Shown: in pieces, positions 49,581-58,810 of the stretch | Numbering within the stretch: the first letter of the stretch is position 1 | Layout: the number at the start of each line of letters is the position of its first letter | NCBI GenBank assembly: GCA_024349765.1 | Contig: AP026073.1 | Location: forward strand, 434,001-498,000 | Reading direction: 5' to 3' | Length of the DNA stretch: 64,000 bases | Origin: Streptomyces nigrescens | GTDB taxonomy: Bacteria; Actinomycetota; Actinomycetes; Streptomycetales; Streptomycetaceae | Translations under genes and position numbers: made by a program | Notes under the pieces: generated by a model | What the model was told of the DNA's origin: nothing | What the model saw: the letters and a program-made list of their open reading frames with translations, nothing else | The model's database searches: none

Positions 49581-50120
49581 GTGCGTAAGGATGCCGTCGT
49601 GGCAGACAGGACGACACCTGAAGAGGAGCTCATGCGAGCCCTCTATGACGAGCACGCGGGCCCGCTCCTCGCCTTCGTCCTGCGGCTGGTGGCGGGCGAC
49701 CGGCACCGCGCGGAGGACGTGGTCCAGGAGACGCTGGTGCGTGCCTGGCGCAACGCCGATCAACTACAGCGCGCCACGGGCTCGATCCGGCCCTGGCTGG
49801 TGACCGTAGCCCGGCGGATAGTGATCGACGGGTACCGCAGCCGGAAGGCCAGACCCCAAGAGGTCGACGCGACACCCCTGGAGACGATGCCGGCCGCCGA
49901 CGTGATCGACCGGGCGCTGCGCACGATGACGATCTCCGAGGCGCTGAGCGATCTGAGCCAGGCCCATCGAGAGGCCCTCGTGGAGACGTACTTCAAGGAG
50001 CGTACGGTCAACGAGGCAGCGGAGGTGCTGCGCGTACCCGCAGGGACCGTGCGGTCCCGGGTCTTCTACGCGCTGCGCTCCCTGAAGCTCTCGCTCGAGG
50101 AACGAGGAGTGACGGAGTGA
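49581..50120 (+). CDS. sigU: ECF-family RNA polymerase sigma factor (SigU-like)
   Basis: The protein is 179 aa from GTG 49581 (173 aa from GTG 49599, which has AAGGA 7 nt upstream). Region 2 is MRALYDEHAGPLLAFVLRLVAG, DRHRAEDVVQETLVRAWRN and SIRPWLVTVARRIVIDGYRSRKA, which binds the -10 element. Region 4 is LSDLSQAHREALVETYFKERTVNEAAEVLRVPAGTVRSRVFYAL, split here by motif: the AEVLRVPAGTVRSR helix-turn-helix recognises the -35. A 4-nt GTGA overlap couples it to a zinc-binding anti-sigma gene. The symbol rests on genome order before helD and the malic enzyme gene; it is a recollection, not a search. It probably responds to cell-envelope signals. Confidence 0.88.
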   Translation: MRKDAVVADRTTPEEELMRALYDEHAGPLLAFVLRLVAGDRHRAEDVVQETLVRAWRNADQLQRATGSIRPWLVTVARRIVIDGYRSRKARPQEVDATPLETMPAADVIDRALRTMTISEALSDLSQAHREALVETYFKERTVNEAAEVLRVPAGTVRSRVFYALRSLKLSLEERGVTE

Positions 50121-50866
50121 TCCCGCCCACGCAGCCGGACCGGCACAGCGACGTCGGCGCCTATGCGCTGGGCGTTCTGGACGCCGCCGACGCCGAACGG
50201 TTCGAGATGCATCTCGTCGGCTGTGACCGGTGCGCGGCCGAACTCGAGGAACTCATGGGCCTGACTCCGGTGCTGGCCGAGTTCAAGGAGTCCGCCCCCA
50301 CCCCGGACACGCTCACCGCCGTCCCCGGCCCCCGGCTCCTCGGCGGACTGCTCGACGAGGTCGCCGTCACCCGCCGCGGCCGGGCCCGCCGCCGGCTGTT
50401 CCTGGTCGCCGCGGCCGTCGTGCTGATCGTCGGCGGGCCGCTGGCCGCCGTCTCCGTCGTCAAGGGCGGTACGGAGCAGACGCCGACGGCGGCGCCCCCG
50501 CTGGCGAACGCGGTCCGCGCCCAGTACGCCGAGGGCGAGCAGGTCCACTCCGTCGACCCGGACACCAAGGTCTCCGCGGGCGTGTCCATGGCGGCCCGCC
50601 CCTGGGGCACCCAGGTCGTCCTCCAACTCGCCCACGTCAAGGGCCCGCTCAGCTGCTCCCTGGTCGCGGTCGGCAAGGACGGCCGTCGGCAGACCGTCAC
50701 CACCTGGGCGGTCCCCGAGGGCGGCTACGGCATCCCCGGGAGCGCGGCCAAGTGGAACCGCGAGCCCCTGTACGCGGCGGGCGGCGCCGCACTCGACCGG
50801 AACGAGATCGACCACTTCGAGATCAGCACCCTGGAGGGCAGGAAGCTGGCCACGGTCAAGGCGTGA
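50117..50866 (+). CDS. rsuA: ZAS-type transmembrane anti-sigma factor (RsuA-like)
   Basis: The 249-aa protein begins with an anti-sigma domain: DVGAYALGVLDAADAERFE then MHLVGCDRCAAELEEL, with the zinc motif His-x3-Cys-x2-Cys. A single membrane helix (RRLFLVAAAVVLIVGGPLAAVSVV, about 93-116) leads to an outer domain with the RskA-like features VSMAARPWGTQVVLQLAHVKG and FEISTLEGRKLATV. It should hold the adjacent ECF sigma factor at the membrane and release it on an extracellular signal. The GTG start overlaps the sigma stop by 4 nt. Confidence 0.92.
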   Translation: MIPPTQPDRHSDVGAYALGVLDAADAERFEMHLVGCDRCAAELEELMGLTPVLAEFKESAPTPDTLTAVPGPRLLGGLLDEVAVTRRGRARRRLFLVAAAVVLIVGGPLAAVSVVKGGTEQTPTAAPPLANAVRAQYAEGEQVHSVDPDTKVSAGVSMAARPWGTQVVLQLAHVKGPLSCSLVAVGKDGRRQTVTTWAVPEGGYGIPGSAAKWNREPLYAAGGAALDRNEIDHFEISTLEGRKLATVKA

Positions 50867-50885
50867 GCCGCCCGGAGCGGGCGGC
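50867..50885 (+). terminator. hairpin after the sigma/anti-sigma operon
   Basis: A 7-bp GC stem (GCCGCCC / GGGCGGC) with a 5-nt loop starts right after the anti-sigma stop. It is a modest terminator candidate. Confidence 0.4.
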
Positions 50886-51063
50886 CAGGGGCGGCGGAGT
50901 CGGCCCCGCCACCCCCTCCAGTGACCGCCCAAGACGCCCGAAGTAACGGTCTGCATCAACATCCGACCGAATCCGCCCGGATTTGTCCTTCTCACCAGGT
51001 GCGCACGGTGCCCGGTTCGCGTACGGTTGACGGCTGCCCTACGCACAGCAGAAGGGGGCCTGG

Positions 51064-53478
51064 GTGGCCGCGCACAACGCCACGCACGCACCGGACCACG
51101 CCTCGGAATCGGTTCGCGCCCGCGAGATCGAGGCCGAGCAGACGCACCTGGACCGCGTCTACCGGCGCCTCGAGGAGAAGATCCACGAGGCGGAGTTCCT
51201 CATGGACGACGCCGCCAAGCGCGGCCAGGTCGGCACGCCCGGCGCGCTCGCCGAGCGTGACGCCCAGGTCTTCCAGGCCGGTGTCCATCTCCACCGGCTG
51301 AACTCCGAGTACGAGGACTTCCTCTTCGGGCGGATCGACCTGCTCCTCGGCAAGGACGGCAAGAAGGGCCCGGACGGCGCGTACACCTCCGTCGAGCCCG
51401 CCGAGGGCGCGATCGTGGACAACCGCGCCCGGATCGCCGAGACGCTGCACATCGGCCGGCTCGGCGTCCTGGACGCGGACTACTCCCCGCTGGTCATCGA
51501 CTGGCGGGCGCCGGCCGCCGCGCCCTTCTACCGCGCCACCCCGGTGGCGCCCGGCCGGGTCGTCCGCCGCCGGGTGATCCGTTCCAAGGGCCGCAAGGTG
51601 CTCGGCGTCGAGGACGATCTGATGCGCCCGGAGATCACCGCCACGCTGGACGGCGAGGAGCTCCCGGCGATCGGCGACGGTGCGCTGATGGCCGCGCTCG
51701 GCCGGGCCCGCAGCCACACCATGCGGGACATCGTCGCGTCCATCCAGGCCGAGCAGGACATGGTGATCCGGGCGCCCGCCGCCTCCGTCACCGAGGTCGA
51801 GGGCGGGCCGGGCACCGGCAAGACCGCGGTCGCCCTGCACCGCGCCGCCTACCTCCTCTACCAGGACCGCCGCCGTTACGCCGGCGGCATCCTGATCGTC
51901 TCCCCGACGCCGCTGCTGGTCGCCTACACCGAGGGCGTGCTGCCGTCGCTCGGCGAGGAGGGCCAGGTCGCCATCCGGGCGCTCGGCTCGCTCGTCGACG
52001 GCGCCGAGGCGACCGCCTACGACCCGCCGGCGGTGGCCCGGATCAAGGGCTCGTCGCGGATGCAGAAGCTGCTGCGCAAGGCCGCGAGGGCCGCCCTGGA
52101 CCTGCCCCCGGGCGGCACCGCGCCCACCCAGGGGCCGGCCGGCCAGCTCGCGTTCGGCGACGACGAGGAGACCGCGCCGGCGGTACGGACCGACCGGCTC
52201 CGGGTCGTCGCCTTCGGCTCCCGGATCGAGCTGGCCGCCGACGAGCTGCGCGCCATCCGGCAGTCCGCGCTCGGCGGCACCGCGCCGGTCAACCTGCTGC
52301 GCCCCCGGGCCCGCCGGCTGATCCTGGACGCGCTGTGGGCCCGGTCGGGCGCCGGCCGCCGCTACACCGACCCCGAGCTCGCCGCCGAGGCCCGTGAGGG
52401 CTTCGACGAGGACCTCACCACCGAGACCTCGTTCCAGGAGTTCCTGGACGCCTGGTGGCCCGAGCTGACCCCGCGCGGCGTGCTCGCCGCGATGGCCGAC
52501 GAGAAGCTGCTGGGCCGCTGGGCGCGCCGCGTCCTCAACCCGCGCGAGGTGCGCCAACTGGCCCGTTCCCTGGGCCGGTTGGACGCCTCGGGGCACGGCC
52601 CGCTGTCGGTGCACGACGTCGCCCTGCTGGACGAGCTGCAGCAGATCCTCGGCGCCCCGATGCGCCCGGCCCGGCCGCGCGAGGCCGACCCTCTGGAGCA
52701 CCTGACCGGCCTGGAGGAGCTGACGACGTACGCGGACCGCAACGGCGGCGGCCGCGGCCGGCGCGAACGCCTGGAGGAGGAGCGCACCGACTACGCCCAT
52801 GTGATCGTCGACGAGGCGCAGGACCTGACGCCCATGCAGTGGCGGATGGTCGGCCGCCGCGGCCGGCACGCCACCTGGACCGTGGTCGGCGACCCGGCGC
52901 AGTCCTCGTGGTCCGACCCGGACGAGGCGGCCGCCGCCCGTGACGAGGCGCTCGGCACCCGCCCGCGCCGCCGCTTCACCCTCACCGTCAACTACCGCAA
53001 CCCGGCGGAGATCGCCGAGCTGGCCGGGAAGGTGCTGGCGCTGGCGATGCCCGGCATGCAGTCCCCGAAGGCGGTCCGTTCGACGGGCCTTCGGCCGCGG
53101 TTCGCGCTCGTCGGGGACGGCGCCGGGTCGGCCGGCGAGTCCGCGCTGGCCGCCGCGACGGCGGCGGAGGCCGAGCGGCTGCTGGGCGAGGTGGACGGCA
53201 CGGTCGGCGTCGTGGTGGCGATGCACCGCCGCGAGCAGGCCCGCCGCTGGCTGGCCCCGCTCGGTGACCGGGTGGTGGCGCTGGGCTCCCTGGAGGCGAA
53301 GGGGCTGGAGTACGACGCCACGCTGGTGGTGTCGCCGGCCGAGATCGCCGACGAGTCCCCGGCCGGGCTGCGGGTGCTGTACGTGGCGCTGACCCGGGCC
53401 ACCCAGCAGCTGACCGTGCTGTCCGCCGGGCGCGACGAGCCGGACGCGGCCGGGGTGCCCGACCTGCTGCGGGACTGA
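51064..53478 (+). CDS. helD: HelD-type superfamily 1 ATPase associated with RNA polymerase
   Basis: The 804-aa protein starts with a charged coiled-coil arm (EIEAEQTHLDRVYRRLEEKIHEAEFLMDDA, in two halves), as in HelD proteins that enter the RNA polymerase secondary channel. DADYSPLVIDWRAPAAAPFYRAT is the conserved beta-domain entry. Walker A is VEGGPGTGKTAVALHRAAYLLY. Walker B is YAHVIVDEAQDLTPMQWRM, and the C-terminal RecA domain has LEAKGLEYDATLVV and LYVALTRATQQL. The family recycles stalled or hibernating RNA polymerase and can give rifamycin tolerance in actinobacteria. It is monocistronic and preceded by a GAAGGGGG ribosome binding site before the GTG. Confidence 0.88.
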   Translation: MAAHNATHAPDHASESVRAREIEAEQTHLDRVYRRLEEKIHEAEFLMDDAAKRGQVGTPGALAERDAQVFQAGVHLHRLNSEYEDFLFGRIDLLLGKDGKKGPDGAYTSVEPAEGAIVDNRARIAETLHIGRLGVLDADYSPLVIDWRAPAAAPFYRATPVAPGRVVRRRVIRSKGRKVLGVEDDLMRPEITATLDGEELPAIGDGALMAALGRARSHTMRDIVASIQAEQDMVIRAPAASVTEVEGGPGTGKTAVALHRAAYLLYQDRRRYAGGILIVSPTPLLVAYTEGVLPSLGEEGQVAIRALGSLVDGAEATAYDPPAVARIKGSSRMQKLLRKAARAALDLPPGGTAPTQGPAGQLAFGDDEETAPAVRTDRLRVVAFGSRIELAADELRAIRQSALGGTAPVNLLRPRARRLILDALWARSGAGRRYTDPELAAEAREGFDEDLTTETSFQEFLDAWWPELTPRGVLAAMADEKLLGRWARRVLNPREVRQLARSLGRLDASGHGPLSVHDVALLDELQQILGAPMRPARPREADPLEHLTGLEELTTYADRNGGGRGRRERLEEERTDYAHVIVDEAQDLTPMQWRMVGRRGRHATWTVVGDPAQSSWSDPDEAAAARDEALGTRPRRRFTLTVNYRNPAEIAELAGKVLALAMPGMQSPKAVRSTGLRPRFALVGDGAGSAGESALAAATAAEAERLLGEVDGTVGVVVAMHRREQARRWLAPLGDRVVALGSLEAKGLEYDATLVVSPAEIADESPAGLRVLYVALTRATQQLTVLSAGRDEPDAAGVPDLLRD

Positions 53479-53551
53479 GCCCGGCGGAGGCCGTCCGGGG
53501 GGACCCGAAATCCGTACCCCGCGACGGGATTCGCTTCCGGAGATGGTTTGT

Positions 53552-53695
53552 TAGCCTGGGTGACGGCACCGGCTCGATCCAAGCCCCCGGGCCCAACCAT
53601 CGTCGCTACGAGCGACCACTTGCCGCGAGGCGAGCATGGCGGGTCGGTGTCTTAAGTGTGTGCTGCGGGCGCCCTTCCTCCGGGAGGGCGCCCGC
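53552..53695 (+). ncRNA. candidate small RNA between helD and malic enzyme genes
   Basis: TAGCCT (53552-53557) is a -10-like hexamer very similar to the one before prfB. About 100 nt later, an 11-bp GC-rich hairpin (53665-53675 / 53685-53695) with a 9-nt loop should stop transcription. The span between, from roughly 53564, has no convincing gene; the open frame from 53636 begins with odd, Arg/Cys-rich sequence. The predicted transcript is about 130 nt. Inference only. Confidence 0.45.
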
Positions 53696-53963
53696 GGTCG
53701 TTGTCGGCCCGCAGCCGTGGTCCACCCGCCGTCGGCTGCCGGAGTGTGGCGGTCCGCACGCTCCGCCCGGAAGGCTTCTTCCGCGAAGGGCTTCCACTCG
53801 CCCGATCATCTCTCGTATGGTGGAAGTGTCTTTCCGAAATTTGTAGCTGGTTACCGTGTACCGGCTGGTAGGTGGGACGATCGGACGACGCGCTCCCGGC
53901 CCGGGCACCTCTGGGCCGCGGAGCCGCTGAGAGAGAAACCAGGGAAAGCAGAGGAAGTCGGCC

Positions 53964-55397
53964 ATGGCAACGGCGCCTAGCGTCTCGTATTCGATGACGG
54001 TGCGACTGGAAGTACCCGCGAGCGGCACCGCCGTCAGCCAGCTCACCACGGCCGTGGAGTCCTCCGGCGGGTCGGTCACCGGCCTCGACGTCACCGCGTC
54101 GGGCCACGAGAAGCTCCGGATCGACGTCACCATCGCCGCGACCTCCACCGCGCACGCGAACGAGATCGTCGAGAAGCTGCGCGGCATCGAGGGCGTCTCG
54201 CTCGGCAAGGTGTCCGACCGTACGTTCCTGATGCACCTCGGCGGCAAGATCGAGATGTCGTCGAAGCACCCGATCCGCAACCGCGACGACCTCTCCATGG
54301 TCTACACCCCCGGCGTCGCCCGGGTCTGCCAGGCCATCGCCGACAACCCCGAGGACGCCCGCCGGCTGACGATCAAGCGCAACAGCGTCGCGGTCGTCAC
54401 GGACGGCTCCGCGGTCCTGGGCCTGGGCAACATCGGCCCCAAGGCCGCCCTGCCCGTCATGGAGGGCAAGGCGGCCCTCTTCAAGCGCTTCGCCGGCATC
54501 GACGCCTGGCCGCTGTGCCTGGACACCCAGGACACCGACGCCATCGTGGAGATCGTCAAGGCCATCGCCCCCGGCTTCGCCGGCATCAACCTGGAGGACA
54601 TCTCCGCGCCCCGCTGCTTCGAGATCGAGGCGCGGCTGCGCGAGGCGCTGGACATCCCGGTCTTCCACGACGACCAGCACGGCACCGCCATCGTGGTGCT
54701 CGCCGCGCTCACCAACGCGCTGCGCGTCGTCGGCAAGAAGATCGAGGACGTCCGGGTCGTGATGTCCGGCGCCGGCGCGGCCGGCACCGCCATCCTCAAG
54801 CTGCTGCTGGCCGCCGGCGTCCGGCACGCCGTCGTCGCCGACATCCACGGCGTGGTGCACGCCGGCCGCCCGGACCTGGTCGACGCCGACCCGGACTCGG
54901 CGCTGCGCTGGATCGCCGACAACACCAACCCCGAGGGCGTCACCGGCACCCTCAAGGAGGCCGTGGTCGGCGCGGACGTCTTCATCGGCGTCTCGGCGCC
55001 CAACGTCCTCGACGGCGACGACGTCGCGAAGATGGCCGAGGGCGCGATCGTGTTCGCCCTCGCCAACCCCGACCCCGAGGTCGACCCGGCCATCGCCCGG
55101 CAGACCGCCGCCGTCGTGGCCACCGGCCGCTCCGACTTCCCGAACCAGATCAACAACGTCCTGGTGTTCCCCGGCGTATTCCGCGGCCTCCTGGACGCCC
55201 ACTCCCGTACGGTGAACACCGAGATGATGCTGGCCGCGGCCCGCGCCCTCGCGGACGTCGTCCTGGAGGACGAGGTCAACCCGAACTACATCATTCCCAG
55301 CGTCTTCAACGAGAAGGTCGCGGGCGCGGTGGCCGGTGCGGTGCGGGAGGCGGCCAAGGGCAGCGACCCGGCTGTGACGACGGCCACGGCGGTCTGA
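53964..55397 (+). CDS. malic enzyme with N-terminal ACT domain
   Basis: The 477-aa protein has an ACT regulatory domain at about residues 8-80 (YSMTVRLEVPASGTAVSQLTTAVESSGGSV, given as start and end of the segment). The malic enzyme proper follows: YTPGVARVCQAI, VAVVTDGSAVLGLGNIGP with the Lys of KAALPVMEGKAALF, metal-binding EDI/FEIEARLREALDIPVFHDDQHGTA, and the NAD(P) Rossmann motif VMSGAGAAGTAILKLLLAAG. It decarboxylates malate to pyruvate, linking the TCA cycle to acetyl-CoA and NAD(P)H supply. The ACT domain suggests allosteric control by a small molecule. Cofactor preference cannot be fixed by eye; the S. coelicolor homologue in this context is reported as NAD-dependent, from memory. 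Confidence 0.95.
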   Translation: MATAPSVSYSMTVRLEVPASGTAVSQLTTAVESSGGSVTGLDVTASGHEKLRIDVTIAATSTAHANEIVEKLRGIEGVSLGKVSDRTFLMHLGGKIEMSSKHPIRNRDDLSMVYTPGVARVCQAIADNPEDARRLTIKRNSVAVVTDGSAVLGLGNIGPKAALPVMEGKAALFKRFAGIDAWPLCLDTQDTDAIVEIVKAIAPGFAGINLEDISAPRCFEIEARLREALDIPVFHDDQHGTAIVVLAALTNALRVVGKKIEDVRVVMSGAGAAGTAILKLLLAAGVRHAVVADIHGVVHAGRPDLVDADPDSALRWIADNTNPEGVTGTLKEAVVGADVFIGVSAPNVLDGDDVAKMAEGAIVFALANPDPEVDPAIARQTAAVVATGRSDFPNQINNVLVFPGVFRGLLDAHSRTVNTEMMLAAARALADVVLEDEVNPNYIIPSVFNEKVAGAVAGAVREAAKGSDPAVTTATAV

Positions 55398-55503
55398 CAA
55401 CGGCGCGTCGCGGGACACGCCGTCATGACGGCCCCCATAGGGTGGCGGGCAGCAATCCGCCAACCTGGGGATCCGGCCCGGAGCGGAACGATGCGGAACG
55501 TCA

Positions 55504-55527
55504 CCACTGCGTGGCAGTGGCGCTTTT
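55504..55527 (+). terminator. intrinsic terminator after the malic enzyme gene
   Basis: CCACTGC (55504-55510) and GCAGTGG (55514-55520) form a 7-bp stem with a 3-nt loop, followed by CGCTTTT. It lies 107 nt after the malic enzyme stop and 200 nt before the HU gene. Confidence 0.6.
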
Positions 55528-55726
55528 CGTGTGACCCGCCAGGGCGCCGGATTGGCTTTACTGCCGCAGGTAGGGGCAGGATGCGTATTCGGGCGCGAGG
55601 GTCTGGCAGGCAGACCCGGGTCCGGGGACTGTCCGAGGACCCTGGCAGCATCGGCTTCGCTGTGCCCAACATGCGGCTCTGCCGCGTGGCACGCCTCATT
55701 GGCAAGAAGAACACGGGAGTACAAAC

Positions 55727-56008
55727 ATGAACCGCAGTGAGCTGGTGGCCGCTCTGGCCGATCGCGCCGAGGTGACCCGCAAGGACGCCGACGCCGTTCT
55801 GGCCGCCCTCGCCGAGGTGACCGGCGAGGTCGTCGCCAAGGGCGACGAGAAGGTCACCATCCCCGGCTTCCTGACCTTCGAGCGCACCCACCGTGCCGCT
55901 CGCACCGCGCGCAACCCGCAGACCGGCGACCCGATCCAGATCCCGGCCGGCTACAGCGTGAAGGTGTCCGCGGGCTCCAAGCTCAAGGAAGCCGCCAAGG
56001 GCAAGTGA
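55727..56008 (+). CDS. hupA: HU-family DNA-binding protein
   Basis: The 93-aa protein has the full HU fold: MNRSELVAALADRAEVTRKDADAVLAAL, GDEKVTIPGFLTFERTHRAARTARNPQTG, and a C-terminal helix ending KLKEAAKGK. The histone-like RNPQTGDPIQIPA arm inserts in the DNA minor groove. It is the short nucleoid protein, without the Lys/Ala-rich tail of HupS. The RBS GGGAG lies 7 nt before the ATG. A strong hairpin follows the stop. Confidence 0.97.
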   Translation: MNRSELVAALADRAEVTRKDADAVLAALAEVTGEVVAKGDEKVTIPGFLTFERTHRAARTARNPQTGDPIQIPAGYSVKVSAGSKLKEAAKGK

Positions 56009-56028
56009 GGCCCTGACCCGGCGTAACG

Positions 56029-56058
56029 AGGCGGCCGCCCCGACGGGGGCGGCCGCCT
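56029..56058 (+). terminator. hairpin terminator after hupA
   Basis: A perfect 13-bp inverted repeat (56029-56041 / 56046-56058) with loop GACG and a short TT tail. Confidence 0.85.
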
Positions 56059-56196
56059 TCGTCGTACCCGCGCACCGCGCACCCCTGCCGCACCCGCCCG
56101 TACGGCCGTTCCGGGGCGCCACCACGGCCGTACGGGGCCGGAAACGGCGCCCGGCACTCCCGGGCCGTCCCGCGGCGCGCGCGGCCCCCTGACAGC

Positions 56197-56235
56197 CCTG
56201 AGGGGCGGCCACCGGTCCGGTGGCCGCCCCTCAGG
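56197..56235. terminator. 39-nt palindrome at the end of murA
   Basis: Arms 56197-56215 and 56217-56235 are exact inverse complements over 19 bp around a single central T. It lies downstream of the minus-strand murA stop (56284) and faces the HU terminator, so it should end the murA transcript. Confidence 0.85.
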
Positions 56236-56283
56236 CGTGGTCGTACGGGCGTGGGCGCGGCGCGCCCAGGTGCCCGGGCGTCG

Positions 56284-57630
56284 TCAGTGGCTCAGTGCCC
56301 CGTTGGGCAGCTCCACGTGGGCGCCCAGCTCGACGAGCTTCTCCATGAAGTTCTCGTAGCCGCGGTTGATCAGGTCGATGCCGTGCACCCGGGAGGTGCC
56401 CTGCGCCGCCAGCGCCGCGATCAGGTACGAGAAACCGCCGCGCAGGTCGGGGATGACCAGGTCGGAGCCCTGCAGCTTGGTCGGGCCGGAGACCACCGCG
56501 GAGTGCAGGAAGTTGCGCTGGCCGAAGCGGCAGGCCGAGCCGCCCAGGCACTCCCGGTAGAGCTGGATGTGCGCGCCCATCTGGTTGAGGGCGGACGTGA
56601 AGCCGAGGCGGGACTCGTAGACCGTCTCGTGGACGATGGACAGGCCCGACGCCTGGGTCAGGGCGACGACCAGCGGCTGCTGCCAGTCGGTCTGGAAGCC
56701 GGGGTGGACGTCGGTCTCCAGGGCGATGGCGTTGAGCGAGCCGCCCGGGTGCCAGAAGCGGATGCCCTCGTCGTCTATCTCGAAGGCGCCGCCGACCTTC
56801 CGGAAGGTGTTGAGGAAGGTCATCATCGACCGCTGCTGCGCGCCGCGGACGTAGATGTTGCCCTCGGTGGCCAGCGCCGCGGACGCCCAGGAGGCGGCCT
56901 CCAGGCGGTCCGGGAGGGCCCGGTGGGTGTAGCCGTTGAGCTTGTCGACACCGGTGATCCGGATCGTCCGGTCGGTGTCCATGGAGATGATCGCGCCCAT
57001 CTTCTGCAGCACGCAGATCAGGTCCTCGATCTCCGGCTCCACGGCGGCGTTCGACAGCTCGGTGACGCCCTCCGCCAGTACGGCGGTCAGTAGCACCTGC
57101 TCGGTCGAGCCGACCGACGGGTACGGCAGCCGGATCTTGGTGCCGCGCAGCCGGTGCGGTGCCTCCAGGTACTGCCCGTCGGCGCGCTTCTCGATCTTCG
57201 CGCCGAACTGGCGCAGCACGTCGAAGTGGAAGTCCACCGGGCGGCCGCCGATGTCACAGCCGCCCAGGCCCGGGATGAAGGCGTGGCCGAGGCGGTGCAG
57301 CAGCGGGCCGCAGAACAGGATCGGGATCCGCGAGGAGCCGGCGTGCGCGTCGATGTCGGCGACGTTGGCGCTCTCCACGTGCGACGGGTCGAGGACCAGC
57401 TCGCCGGGCTCGTCGCCCGGGCGGACCGTGACGCCGTGCAGCTGCAGCAGTCCGCGCACCACGCGTACGTCGCGGATGTCGGGCACGTTGCGCAGCCGGC
57501 TGGGTCCGCTGCCGAGCAGGGCGGCGACCATGGCCTTGGGCACAAGGTTCTTCGCACCGCGAACCCGGATCTCGCCCTCCAGCGGGGTGCCGCCGTGGAC
57601 AAGCAGTACGTCGTCAGTAGAGACGGTCAT
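56284..57630 (-). CDS. murA: UDP-N-acetylglucosamine 1-carboxyvinyltransferase
   Basis: The 448-aa enzyme performs the first committed step of peptidoglycan synthesis: transfer of enolpyruvate from PEP to UDP-GlcNAc. Visible signatures are LVHGGTPLEGEIRVRGAKNLVPKAMVAAL (the KN pair that contacts substrate, given as one family motif in two parts: EGEIRVRGAKN, VPKAMVAAL), the catalytic Cys in IPGLGGCDIGGRPVDFH and SSRIPILFCGPLL. The Cys means it should be fosfomycin-sensitive, unlike the Asp variants of mycobacteria. ATG 57630; the 5' region to 57955 is shared with the divergent yqgE gene. Confidence 0.97.
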   Translation of the reverse strand: MTVSTDDVLLVHGGTPLEGEIRVRGAKNLVPKAMVAALLGSGPSRLRNVPDIRDVRVVRGLLQLHGVTVRPGDEPGELVLDPSHVESANVADIDAHAGSSRIPILFCGPLLHRLGHAFIPGLGGCDIGGRPVDFHFDVLRQFGAKIEKRADGQYLEAPHRLRGTKIRLPYPSVGSTEQVLLTAVLAEGVTELSNAAVEPEIEDLICVLQKMGAIISMDTDRTIRITGVDKLNGYTHRALPDRLEAASWASAALATEGNIYVRGAQQRSMMTFLNTFRKVGGAFEIDDEGIRFWHPGGSLNAIALETDVHPGFQTDWQQPLVVALTQASGLSIVHETVYESRLGFTSALNQMGAHIQLYRECLGGSACRFGQRNFLHSAVVSGPTKLQGSDLVIPDLRGGFSYLIAALAAQGTSRVHGIDLINRGYENFMEKLVELGAHVELPNGALSH

Positions 57631-57954
57631 GGATCTCGCGTTCCTGGAGACGGGCAGGGCCAAGCAGAAATGGTAAGGGCGTCCGAGGGGGTGCCCGTAA
57701 GCCCGTGCAGCCTCTGAGCATGTAATGGCTTTGTCACAACACGCTCGGCTACGGTCACCCTTTGATCTGTAATCGCCTTTTGGCGGAAAAGCCCCAGATT
57801 GTCTTAAATGCACTGTGAGGAAGTCGGATTGGGGCGGGTGCACTTCCGGGGGCGGGATCGTGCGCCGGGGCTGCCGCCGTACGCCCTGCCCTGCGCTCGC
57901 ACCGGTCACGGCGTTGACTCCCCGCTCGGGGCAGAAGTGCGGGATCATGTGGCC
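57631..57954. other. divergent promoter region (murA / yqgE)
   Basis: 324 bp with no coding ORF. The stretch 57715-57810 is clearly A/T-richer than its surroundings (TGTAATGGCTTTGTCAC, TAATCGCCTTTTGG, AGATTGTCTTAAATG) and must contain the murA promoter. No operator palindrome was recognised. Confidence 0.5.
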
Positions 57955-58626
57955 ATGACCGAGGTGTCCTCGCTCACAGGCCGGCTGCTCGTCGCGACGC
58001 CCGCGCTTGCGGACCCGAACTTCGACCGCGCGGTGGTGCTGCTCCTCGACCACGACGAGGAGGGCTCCCTCGGCGTGGTCCTCAACCGCCCCACCCCGGT
58101 GGGCGTCGCGGACATCCTCGCGCCCTGGGCCGCGCTGACCGGTGAGCCGGGCGTGGTCTTCCAGGGCGGCCCGGTCTCGCTGGACTCCGCACTCGGGGTG
58201 GCGGTGGTGCCCGGCGGGGCCCTCGGCGAGGGCGGCACGCCCCCCATGGGTACGGGTGCCGGTCCCGGCGCCGAGGCGGGGGAGACGGCCGGCGCGCAGG
58301 TCGCCGACCGCGCGGGCGTACAGCCGGCCGAGGAGCCGCTGGGCTGGCGCCGGGTGCACGGCGCGATCGGCCTGGTCGATCTGGAGGCCCCGCCCGAGCT
58401 CCTCGCGGCCGTGCTCGGCAGCCTGCGGATCTTCGCCGGCTACGCGGGCTGGGGCCCGGGCCAGCTGGAGGACGAGCTGGTCGAGGGCGCCTGGTACGTC
58501 GTCGAGTCCGAACCGGGCGACGTCTCCTCGCCCGACCCGGAACAGCTGTGGCGCGCGGTCCTGCGGCGGCAGCGCAACGAGCTGGCGATGGTGGCCACGT
58601 ACCCGGACGACCCGTCGCTGAACTGA
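57955..58626 (+). CDS. YqgE/AlgH family protein (DUF179)
   Basis: The 223-aa protein has the YqgE/AlgH pattern: LTGRLLVATPALADPNFDRAVVLLLDHDEEGSLGVVLNRPT (quoted as the two family blocks LLVATPALADPNFDR and GSLGVVLNRPT), VFQGGPVSLDSA, and FAGYAGWGPGQLEDEL near the C-terminus. The biochemical role of the family is still not defined. An insertion of about 30 Gly/Ala/Pro-rich residues (about 95-128) is not present in the E. coli protein. ATG 57955 is chosen; GTG 57949 is possible. Divergent from murA. Confidence 0.92.
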   Translation: MTEVSSLTGRLLVATPALADPNFDRAVVLLLDHDEEGSLGVVLNRPTPVGVADILAPWAALTGEPGVVFQGGPVSLDSALGVAVVPGGALGEGGTPPMGTGAGPGAEAGETAGAQVADRAGVQPAEEPLGWRRVHGAIGLVDLEAPPELLAAVLGSLRIFAGYAGWGPGQLEDELVEGAWYVVESEPGDVSSPDPEQLWRAVLRRQRNELAMVATYPDDPSLN

Positions 58627-58810
58627 TCGCGAGGGCCGGTCGGCCGGTCGCGGGGGAGGTCCCGCCGAACGCCGGATTTTTGTTGAGCGCTGGATTATTG
58701 TGACGGCTTCGTCATGAGGAATTGTCAGTGCCCGTCGCTATGGTTCGAGTGACAGGGGACGGTGCGCGGCCGCGTCGGCGGGGCCGCGCAGGACAGCGGG
58801 GGAGAGTGCC

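Noticed and set aside
53636-53980. Open frame after helD starting MAGRCLKC
   Set aside because: It is Arg/Ser-rich with no conserved motif, crosses a strong hairpin and overlaps the malic enzyme start. A non-coding RNA or leader is more likely.
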